NCBI GenBank assembly: GCA_002478505.1
Contig: DLOP01000098.1
Location: 712-10,322 of the forward strand
Length of the DNA stretch: 9,611 nucleotides
Source: Lachnospiraceae bacterium UBA7481
GTDB lineage: Bacteria > Bacillota > Clostridia > Lachnospirales > Lachnospiraceae
Direction: 5' to 3'
Shown: positions 1 through 4,997 of the stretch, piece by piece
How positions within the stretch are numbered: position 1 is the first letter of the stretch
How the letters are laid out: each line of letters opens with the position of its first letter
Translations under genes and position numbers: made by a program
The notes under the pieces: generated by a model
The model's database searches: none
What the model was told of the DNA's origin: nothing
What the model saw: only the letters and a program-made list of their open reading frames with translations

Positions 1-2
1 AG

Positions 3-257
3 GATTACTACCGCCGCACGGCGGGCAGGGAAAAACGCCTCAAAAAAGTCACCGGGGAGAGGGATGAACTGAAAGAAGAACTTTCTCAAAAAGAGGCGGA
101 AATCGCGAAGAAGGATGATGAAATCGCTAAAAACCATGCGGAAATTGCGAAGAAGGATGCTGACATTGCTAAAAAAGATGCCGACATTGCCAAGAAGGAT
201 GCGGAAATCGAACATCTCCGCAGGCTGCTTGCCAACCTCAATAACTCTGAAAAATAA
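3..257 (+). CDS. 3' end of a protein with a C-terminal heptad-repeat coiled coil (possibly Rpn/PD-(D/E)XK family)
   Basis: The reading frame is open from the left edge to a TAA at 255-257, so only the last 84 residues are seen. It starts DYYRRTAGRE and continues with a charged helix. Five seven-residue units follow (EIAKKDD, EIAKNHA, EIAKKDA, DIAKKDA, DIAKKDA) before EIEHLRRLLANL closes the protein. This is a textbook coiled coil with I/A at the a/d positions. Such E-I-A-x-K-D-A tails are common at the C-terminus of Rpn-type recombination-promoting nucleases (PD-(D/E)XK 'putative transposase' proteins) of gut Clostridia, and that is my best guess. The nuclease domain lies outside the window, so the family is unproven. 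The segment is visibly richer in G+C than the cas operon. The coding call is firm; the identity is weak. Confidence 0.7.
   Translation, partial: DYYRRTAGREKRLKKVTGERDELKEELSQKEAEIAKKDDEIAKNHAEIAKKDADIAKKDADIAKKDAEIEHLRRLLANLNNSEK
99..203 (+). repeat. Five tandem 21-bp coding repeats (heptad units)
   Basis: Five in-frame 21-bp units begin at 99, 120, 141, 162 and 183. Each encodes a variant of (E/D)-I-A-K-K-D-A. Units differ mostly by synonymous or single changes (for example gcg/gct/gcc for Ala), which suggests older duplication rather than a fresh slippage event. They build the coiled coil of the overlapping gene. Confidence 0.8.
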
Positions 258-351
258 AATGACGTACTCGAAGCCGCCACAAGTCAAATAATAAAATTTA
301 CAACTCTGGCGGAAGTAAATTAAACGTAAGAAGAATCTTTTTAAAATAATG

Positions 352-385
352 GAAGCATATCATTGATTGGCAAATGATATGCTTC
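352..385. terminator. Perfect 13-bp inverted repeat, terminator-like
   Basis: gaagcatatcatt (352-364) pairs perfectly with aatgatatgcttc (373-385) around the 8-nt loop gattggca. The pairing extends by a G-T pair and two A-T pairs (349-351 with 386-388). On the plus strand the stem is followed by tatcatttt, a weak T-tract. On the minus strand it is followed by cattatttt. It lies about 95 bp after the coiled-coil gene and could end that transcript. The stem is AT-rich and the T-tract imperfect, so a cruciform or an element end is also possible. Confidence 0.5.
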
Positions 386-485
386 TATCATTTTGGATCC
401 CTGGATGTTTTTTTGCCCCTGTTACTTCCCGCAGTTGCTCTTCTGTCGGTTTCTGTCTTTTATCAATAATGAATGTCTTGGTCAT
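360..485 (-). pseudogene. Truncated remnant of a small antitoxin-like protein
   Basis: On the minus strand an ATG at 483-485 opens a 41-codon frame that ends with TGA at 360-362. The first 28 or so residues (MTKTFIIDKRQKPTEEQLRE, then VTGAKKHP) look like the start of a widespread small Firmicutes protein. From memory that family reads '..KKPTEEQL.EV..AKK.PI.FDEDCPE..' and is often annotated as an antitoxin-like or hypothetical protein. After AKKHP the match stops abruptly: the expected acidic FDED-type block is replaced by GIQNDRSISFANQ, encoded partly by the inverted repeat at 352-385. The gene therefore appears cut near position 395-400. An AAAGAAG sequence upstream could be a weak ribosome binding site. 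Family assignment is from memory; the abrupt end is inferred. Confidence 0.45.
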
Positions 486-549
486 AATAAAGCTTCTTTA
501 AAAGTATTCCTGCCCCTGTATCTGATATGCATATAAAATTAATGGCATA

Positions 550-916
550 TGGGAAAGCGGATTTAAAAGTGTAAACACTATTCCAAAGCGGAACCGAATT
601 TTGAGGAAGACGATGTTTTAGGTTGATCGTGCCTATGCGATCAGCGGGAGCAGCACCGACAAGCGATAGAAAAAGCAACAAGGTTACAAAAGTCACAGAA
701 AAGGTTACAAAAGTCACAGAAAAGGTTACAGATGTTACAGAAAAAAGGATTATTGAATTATTAAAAGATAACTCAAAATATAAAACCACTGAACTTGCTG
801 AAATGCTTGATATAAGCAGAAAAACTGTATCTATTAAACTTAAAAACCTAAGAGAAAAGGGCATTATAGAAAGAGTGGGGTCTGACAGAAAGGGATATTG
901 GAATATTTATCTGTAA
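550..916 (+). pseudogene. Decayed 3' end of a Schlafen/AlbA_2-type (divergent AAA-4) regulator with winged-helix tail
   Basis: An open frame runs from 623 (TTG) to a TAA at 914-916. It encodes a linker of VTKVTEK-type repeats and then a winged-helix domain (EKRIIELLKDN, then TTELAEMLDISRKTVS as the HTH, then EKGIIERVGSDRKGYW). This tail is typical of AlbA_2/ATP-binding 'putative transcriptional regulators' of Firmicutes. The conserved block before the linker is split. Bases 591-617 read EPNFEEDDV in another frame and then hit a stop (tta ggt tga). Adding one T to the gtttta run would join it to FRLIVPM in the downstream frame. Further upstream, 550-588 reads WESGFKSVNT in the third frame, resembling the family's GSGF+RV motif. 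The N-terminal AlbA_2 domain is absent. The result is a 5'-truncated, multiply frameshifted relic, although the 3' frame could still make a small wHTH protein. Confidence 0.6.
680..742 (+). repeat. Three tandem 21-bp coding repeats (KVTKVTE)
   Basis: Units start at 680, 701 and 722. The first two are identical 21-mers (aag gtt aca aaa gtc aca gaa) and the third is diverged (KVTDVTE). They encode the lysine/threonine-rich linker between the AlbA_2 body and the winged helix. KVTEKVTE linkers of variable copy number are usual in this family. Confidence 0.8.
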
Positions 917-978
917 CTCTTAGTTCACTTATTAAATATTTTCAAAGAATAGAAAGATATACACATTATTAGAGATGG

Positions 979-1004
979 AATGAGACAGAGAAATCTGTCT
1001 TATT
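979..1004 (+). terminator. Hairpin downstream of the winged-helix remnant, terminator-like
   Basis: aatgagacag (979-988) pairs with ctgtcttatt (995-1004) around the loop agaaat, with one G-T pair in an otherwise complete 10-bp stem. It lies about 60 bp after the stop of the wHTH frame. No strong T-run follows directly. A second small stem, ttacat / atgtaa (1004-1009 and 1015-1020), follows and is itself trailed by ttttt. Termination of the upstream transcript is plausible but unproven. Confidence 0.45.
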
Positions 1005-1037
1005 TACATGTTATATGTAATTTTTAGGAGAATCTAA

Positions 1038-1106
1038 ATGACAAATTTGAGGTTTTATAGTAAAATCAACTTGGAAAATTATGTTAGGAGATTGCCCAAT
1101 GATTGA
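1038..1106 (+). CDS. Possible 22-codon ORF overlapping the hsdM start
   Basis: An AGGAG at 1026-1030 sits 7 nt before the ATG at 1038. The frame encodes MTNLRFYSKINLENYVRRLPND and ends at TGA 1104-1106, overlapping the hsdM start codon (1099) by 8 nt. The spacing is good enough for translation and for coupling to hsdM. I recognise no family. It may be a leader peptide, the tail of a lost gene, or chance. Confidence 0.25.
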   Translation: MTNLRFYSKINLENYVRRLPND

Positions 1107-1410
1107 TAACAAGAAAGAACAAGAGAGAGATGAGCTTCACCGCACCATATGGAACATGGCGAATGACCTTAGAGGCAGCGTAGACGGTTGGGATTTTAAA
1201 CAGTATGTGTTAGGCATGCTGTTTTATAGATATATTTCAGAGAACTTTATTAAATTTGTAAATGCAGGAGAGTTGGAAGCAGGTAACAAAGATTTTGATT
1301 ATGCAAAGTTAAATGATGAAGATGCAGAGGATGCAAGGGAGGATTTGGTGCAGTCAAAGAGATATTTTATTTTGCCCAGTCAGTTATTGATCCATTGGGG
1401 TAGAGTATAA
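1099..1410 (+). pseudogene. hsdM: N-terminal fragment of type I restriction-modification methylase subunit HsdM
   Basis: The protein starts MIDNKKEQERDELHRTIW. It runs through GWDFKQYVLGMLFYRYISE, FDYAKLNDEDAEDARED and FILPSQL, which together match the N-terminal helical domain (HsdM_N) of type I methylase subunits. Full HsdM is roughly 500 residues. Here the match ends after about 96 residues and a stop follows LLIHWGRV. The AdoMet-binding and NPPF catalytic regions are missing, as are hsdS and hsdR. I chose the ATG at 1099 over the in-frame one at 1081 because AGGAG at 1086-1090 lies 8 nt before it and homologues begin MIDNK. The 5' end with its ribosome binding site is intact, so the gene was severed by a deletion or rearrangement near 1390. 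It cannot methylate. Confidence is high for identity and for the truncation. Confidence 0.88.
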
Positions 1411-1591
1411 AAAGTTTGATAACATAAGTTCTGATGAATTTAACAGGATAGGGTGGGTAAAATGAAAATGTCCCCAAACTGAGGACGGTTTTACAAATAA
1501 ATTTTCTGTATTTCAAGGGGTAAAATCAGCTATTAATAAATATAAAGATATTCTTTTAAGCAGTCCTTTTTATTGGACAGTAAATGTGATA

Positions 1592-1619
1592 TTGTTTATA
1601 GGGAGATAGACAATATAAT
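1592..1619 (+). promoter_or_regulatory. Candidate sigma-70/SigA promoter for the cas operon
   Basis: TTGTTT (1592-1597) is followed after 16 bp by a perfect TATAAT (1614-1619). Transcription would begin near 1625-1630, giving a leader of about 95-100 nt before cas3. A second, weaker pair (TTGGAC 1573-1578 and TTATAG 1596-1601, 17-bp spacing) overlaps it. No terminator separates this site from cas3, and no better promoter is seen between the hsdM fragment and cas3. Confidence 0.5.
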
Positions 1620-1656
1620 TTTAAGTCTTGTTTAATAAGCAGAAAGGAAAATATAT

Positions 1657-1746
1657 ATGGAAATTGTTAAAAAAGATATTAGACTTCTGGAGGGAATTTA
1701 TAAAACAGATGGAGGAATAAAATTTGACCGCACATATTTCAAATGA
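1657..1746 (+). CDS. Possible 29-codon upstream ORF overlapping the cas3 start
   Basis: An AAAGGA sequence at 1643-1648 lies 8 nt before an ATG at 1657. The frame encodes 29 residues beginning MEIVKKDIRLLEGIYKTD and stops at TGA 1744-1746, 23 nt inside cas3, in a different frame. The cas3 ribosome binding site (1711-1716) lies within it, so translating this ORF could affect cas3 initiation by coupling or by ribosome occupancy. I know no family for it. It may instead be debris of a truncated gene. Confidence 0.3.
   Translation: MEIVKKDIRLLEGIYKTDGGIKFDRTYFK
1711..1716 (+). promoter_or_regulatory. Ribosome binding site that fixes the TTG start of cas3
   Basis: GGAGGA lies 7 nt before TTG 1724. 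In the cas3 frame a TAA at 1718-1720 rules out any longer N-terminus, and no ATG occurs before the conserved HD-domain sequence begins (AHIS..). TTG is therefore the only sensible start. Confidence 0.85.
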
Positions 1747-4159
1747 TGGATATAACAGAGAAGAATCGGTGGCAGAGCATACCCGGAAAACTACATTCTT
1801 ATGTAATGAAAAGGGAAAAAGGTGCGGACTATCTCAGATTATGTCATTATGCGGAATTTTTCATGATATGGGTAAAAACAAACAGATATTCAATGATTAC
1901 CTGCACGCTGATGAAAATACAAAACGAAAACTAAGAGGAACTATTGCACATGCATCGACAGGAGCAAAGTGCATTTATGACCGCTACCATGACGGTCCAA
2001 ATAATACAAAAGCTATGGTTGAGTTGATTTCTTATGCGGTTGCGGCACACCATGGTCTGTTTGATTGTGTTGATAAAGAAATAGAACATATAGATACATT
2101 TTCTAATAAACTCAGTAAAGTTGATGATTATGATGAAGCCTATGATAATGCAAAACGAGACTATCTGAATAAATATGAACTTGATAAAATTTTTATAGAT
2201 GCAACAGATGAATTTAATTCAGTAAGGAATAAAATAAAAGGATTACTGATTGAACTAAAACCCATATTCTTGTCCAAATATGGTAGTGCGGCAAAAGCAA
2301 TGCTATCTGAATGTAAATTTTTTATGCTTGCTTGTCTCCAACGCCTAATGCTATCTATATTAATAGATTCGGACTGGGAGGCAACTTCGGATTTTATGGA
2401 TAATATCAATACGTTATCAAAACCGACAGACTTCGGTTTTAAAGAGATATTTGAAAATGCCGGAGAAAATTTTGAGAAATTTATGAGTAGGAAGCAGCAA
2501 TCTATTGCCGACTCTCAATTAACTGATAAAGAAAAAGCAATATTTGAAGCGAGAAATTTATTGCAGAAAGAATGTGTACGATTTGCAGAACATCCCGCAG
2601 GGATATATTGTCTGCCGATTCCTACCGGTGGAGGTAAGACATTGAGCAGCCTTGCGTATGCATTGAAGTTTTGTAGGCTGCATCCGGAGACAGAGCGTAT
2701 TATTTACGTTTCACCGTTCATATCTATAACAGAACAGAATGCTCAAGTGTTCCGTGATGCAATTGGTAATGACAAGTGGATACTTGAACACCATTCGTCA
2801 GTAATTAAAAATATGGAAGCGGAAGACGAGGATTATCGGAACAGCGAATTGTCAAGGTATGATATCAACTGGGAAGAACCGTTTATCTGTACGACATTTG
2901 TTCAATTTATGAATACACTCTTTTCAGATAAGAGTGAGTCGATACGACGAATGCATCGACTTGTCAATGCGGTTGTGATCATTGATGAAGTTCAGGCAAT
3001 GCCGTTAAAGTGCATACATACATTTAACTATATGGTTAATTTTTTAAATACCGTATGCAAAACAAATGTCATCTTGTGTACAGCCACACAGCCGACTTTA
3101 GAGGAAGCAGAGTGCCCAATCTGCTACAGTAACCCCAAATATATGATAGATAATACAACTGAATGGGTTCGTAAATTTGAGAGAGTAAAAATTAATACGC
3201 CAAAGATGGATCAAAAATATACATTTGAAAGTCTTGGGGATGAGATTGCAGAACGGACAGAAGAGTATCAGTCAATTCTGGTAGTTTTGAATACGAAATC
3301 GGCAGTGAGAAGGCTGTATGATATATTAAAGGCGAGAAATATCAATGCTGAGTATCTGACGACAAACTTATGTGCCGAGCATAGAAGCGATAAACTTACT
3401 TCTATTAAGGAAACACTTAAGAATAAACAAGAAAATATTGTTGTTATCAGTACAAATCTGATTGAGGCAGGCGTGGATATTTCGTTTGAATGTGTATATC
3501 GGTCTATGACAGGGCTGGACAGCTTGGCACAGACTGCGGGGCGATGCAACAGAAATGGTGAAATGGATCAAGGCATAATATATCTGATCATGCTTGAAGA
3601 TGAAAATACAGGTAATATGGAAGAATTGCAACAAAATTTAAGGATAACAGAGAAGGTTATATATCAATATCTTAACAGCAAAAAACCTGACAGTCTGCTA
3701 ATGCCTGAATGGATGAATGAATATTATAAAAATGTATACTTTTACGCGTCAGATAAAATGAATTTTCCGATAGAAGAACTGGACACAAACATTATTGAAT
3801 TATTGTCAATGGGATTTACTCCTAAAGAAAAGAGGAATCTCATGAATCAAGCTTATAAAACAGCGGGAAAGGCTTATAGAGTCATAGACGATCATTCTTT
3901 TGGAGTCATTGTGCCATACAAGAAGGGCGTGGAACTTATAGAATCTATTCAGACAGAGGCTGACGCAGCAAAGATAAAAGCTTATATACGACAAGCTCAG
4001 CGATACACCGTAAATGTTAGGAGAAGCCAGTTAAAAATGTTTGATGGGCTGATACAACCAGTAAGTGACAAAATACCAGATCTTTATATGGTAGCGGCTC
4101 CCGGAGCTTACAACAGTGACTATGGGATCACACCAGAGTGGGAAACACTCATATTTTAA
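1724..4159 (+). CDS. cas3: Cas3 nuclease-helicase (HD + SF2 helicase), type I-C
   Basis: Cas3 is the effector recruited by the crRNA-bound Cascade complex. It unwinds and degrades the non-target DNA strand. The product is 811 residues, normal for an HD-helicase fusion. The N-terminal HD nuclease shows H19, H47-D48 (FHDMGK), H76 (HAST), H109-H110 (AAHHG) and an Asp in DSDWEA (D215/D217), all expected metal ligands. The SF2 helicase part has Walker A PTGGGKT (300-306), motif II DEVQ (421-424; many Cas3 have DEAH/DExH), motif III TAT (453-455) and motif VI QTAGRCNR (603-610). A C-terminal accessory domain follows. It starts with TTG behind a strong ribosome binding site. It is the first gene of the operon; 70-90 nt separate it from cas5c. 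All motifs are intact, so an active enzyme is inferred. Confidence 0.97.
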   Translation: MTAHISNDGYNREESVAEHTRKTTFLCNEKGKRCGLSQIMSLCGIFHDMGKNKQIFNDYLHADENTKRKLRGTIAHASTGAKCIYDRYHDGPNNTKAMVELISYAVAAHHGLFDCVDKEIEHIDTFSNKLSKVDDYDEAYDNAKRDYLNKYELDKIFIDATDEFNSVRNKIKGLLIELKPIFLSKYGSAAKAMLSECKFFMLACLQRLMLSILIDSDWEATSDFMDNINTLSKPTDFGFKEIFENAGENFEKFMSRKQQSIADSQLTDKEKAIFEARNLLQKECVRFAEHPAGIYCLPIPTGGGKTLSSLAYALKFCRLHPETERIIYVSPFISITEQNAQVFRDAIGNDKWILEHHSSVIKNMEAEDEDYRNSELSRYDINWEEPFICTTFVQFMNTLFSDKSESIRRMHRLVNAVVIIDEVQAMPLKCIHTFNYMVNFLNTVCKTNVILCTATQPTLEEAECPICYSNPKYMIDNTTEWVRKFERVKINTPKMDQKYTFESLGDEIAERTEEYQSILVVLNTKSAVRRLYDILKARNINAEYLTTNLCAEHRSDKLTSIKETLKNKQENIVVISTNLIEAGVDISFECVYRSMTGLDSLAQTAGRCNRNGEMDQGIIYLIMLEDENTGNMEELQQNLRITEKVIYQYLNSKKPDSLLMPEWMNEYYKNVYFYASDKMNFPIEELDTNIIELLSMGFTPKEKRNLMNQAYKTAGKAYRVIDDHSFGVIVPYKKGVELIESIQTEADAAKIKAYIRQAQRYTVNVRRSQLKMFDGLIQPVSDKIPDLYMVAAPGAYNSDYGITPEWETLIF

Positions 4160-4171
4160 CAGGAGTGCTTT

Positions 4172-4201
4172 ATGCAGAAATATCATAAGTGCAATCAGTA
4201 A
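4172..4201 (+). CDS. Possible 9-codon ORF in the cas3-cas5c gap
   Basis: AGGAG (4161-4165) begins 1 nt after the cas3 stop and stands 6 nt before an ATG that opens MQKYHKCNQ and a TAA at 4199-4201. The initiation signal is good but the peptide is tiny and resembles nothing I know. It may keep ribosomes on the message between cas3 and cas5c, or mean nothing. Confidence 0.18.
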   Translation: MQKYHKCNQ

Positions 4202-4250
4202 TATTTACAAAGAGAAGTAAAAAAAACTAATGTTAGAAAGGAAGGAAAAT

Positions 4251-4997
4251 ATGGACAAGCCTAATATCATTGAATACAGTGTATTTGGAAAATATGCATT
4301 GTTTACAGACCCATTATCGAAAACGGGCGGTGAAAAGTTTAGTTATCAAATACCTACATATCAGGCACTGAAAGGGATAACGGAATCAATATACTGGAAA
4401 CCCACCATTACGTGGATTATTGATGAATGTCGTATTATGAATCCGATACAGACGGAATCAAAAGGTATAAGACCGATTAAGTATAATGGCGGAAATGATT
4501 TATCATATTACACCTATTTGCGTAACGTGGAATATCGAGTCAAAGCCCATTTTGAATGGAATGAAAACAGAGAGGATTTGGCACACGATCGCAATGAAAA
4601 TAAGCACTACGATATTGCAAAGAGAATGGTTGAAAGAGGAGGAAGAAGGGATATCTTCTTAGGAGCGAGAGAGTGTCAGGGTTATGTGGAGCCGTGTCCT
4701 TTTCATGAAGGTAAAGGGACATATGATAACACAAATTTATCATTTGGGGTTATGGTGCATGGCATTACTTACCCGGATGAAGCTGTCAGGGAAGATGAAA
4801 AAGGAAAAATGACAGTACGGCTTTGGAACGCGCAGATGACTAATGGAGTAATACATTTTCCGCGTCCTGAAGAATGTGTGATAAGACATGTCCTGCGGGA
4901 TGCGAAACAAAAGCAGTTTGTCTTTGAAGAGAATTTTGCAGGACTAAATGAATTTGAGGGAGGTGACTTGTTTGGCATGGTTAAGGACTTTAGTTGA
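4251..4997 (+). CDS. cas5c: Cas5c (Cas5d) pre-crRNA endoribonuclease, type I-C
   Basis: In type I-C, which lacks Cas6, Cas5c cleaves pre-crRNA at the repeat hairpin and stays bound to the 5' handle in Cascade. The 248-residue product follows Bacillus halodurans Cas5d closely: YALFTDPLSKTGGEK, YQIPTYQALKGI, YWKP, MNPIQTESKG, GGRRDIFLGARECQGYV, HGITYPDE, FPRPEEC. The catalytic triad Tyr46-Lys116-His117 of the Bacillus enzyme maps to Tyr48 (SIYWKP) and Lys118-His119 (NENKHY), so processing should be active. I chose ATG 4251 over the in-frame ATG at 4230 because the purine-rich AAGGAAGG (4238-4245) lies just before it and the homologous N-terminus begins there. The 3' end overlaps cas8c by 26 nt, implying translational coupling. 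Confidence 0.96.
   Translation: MDKPNIIEYSVFGKYALFTDPLSKTGGEKFSYQIPTYQALKGITESIYWKPTITWIIDECRIMNPIQTESKGIRPIKYNGGNDLSYYTYLRNVEYRVKAHFEWNENREDLAHDRNENKHYDIAKRMVERGGRRDIFLGARECQGYVEPCPFHEGKGTYDNTNLSFGVMVHGITYPDEAVREDEKGKMTVRLWNAQMTNGVIHFPRPEECVIRHVLRDAKQKQFVFEENFAGLNEFEGGDLFGMVKDFS
4956..4966 (+). promoter_or_regulatory. Ribosome binding site that fixes the TTG start of cas8c
   Basis: GAGGGAGGTGA is nearly the full anti-Shine-Dalgarno complement and lies inside the end of cas5c. Its GGAGG core (4959-4963) is 8 nt before TTG 4972. The in-frame ATG at 4948 precedes this site and has no comparable signal, so it is not the likely start. Confidence 0.8.

Larger units (their letters stand above)
258..550. 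other. Intergenic junction region between the coiled-coil gene and the AlbA_2-like remnant
   Basis: No intact gene is visible here. The stretch holds an inverted repeat (352-385), a truncated minus-strand antitoxin-like remnant (360-485), and a short stretch before the plus-strand remnant. A 6-bp ccgcca / tggcgg pair (274-279 and 307-312) is too far apart to interpret. The composition changes from GC-richer to AT-rich across this stretch, as expected for a recombination boundary. Confidence 0.5.
1411..1723. other. Intergenic region between the hsdM fragment and cas3
   Basis: No complete gene is visible. A 24-residue open stretch at 1391-1465, containing EYKKFDNISSDEF, may be coding debris from another gene but I cannot name it. 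At 1469-1490 the sequence gtcccc aaact gaggac forms a short imperfect inverted repeat of no clear meaning. The right half holds a promoter-like sequence (1592-1619), an upstream ORF (1657-1746) and the cas3 ribosome binding site. This stretch is very AT-rich, as is usual for a promoter region. Confidence 0.5.

Noticed and set aside
86..280. Minus-strand ORF with repeated FLAMSAS-type units
   Set aside because: It is the complement of the 21-bp heptad repeats that encode the plus-strand coiled coil, so its periodicity is inherited.
421..424. Cas3 motif II reads DEVQ rather than DEAH (residues 421-424 of the protein; DNA 2984-2995)
   Set aside because: The catalytic Asp-Glu pair is kept and the fourth position varies among Cas3 helicases, so it is not evidence of inactivation.
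680..742. Short tandem repeats considered as a CRISPR-like array or iteron
   Set aside because: The units are contiguous 21-mers without spacers and lie in frame within a coding linker.
463..864. 133-codon minus-strand ORF rich in V/T/F across the wHTH remnant
   Set aside because: Its N-terminal half is the antisense shadow of the KVTKVTE repeat and winged helix. The plus frame has a recognisable domain; the minus frame has none.
1469..1490. gtcccc/gaggac imperfect inverted repeat considered as a REP-like or IS200/IS605-type end
   Set aside because: The stem is about 5-6 bp with a mismatch, and no transposase or second copy is seen in the window.
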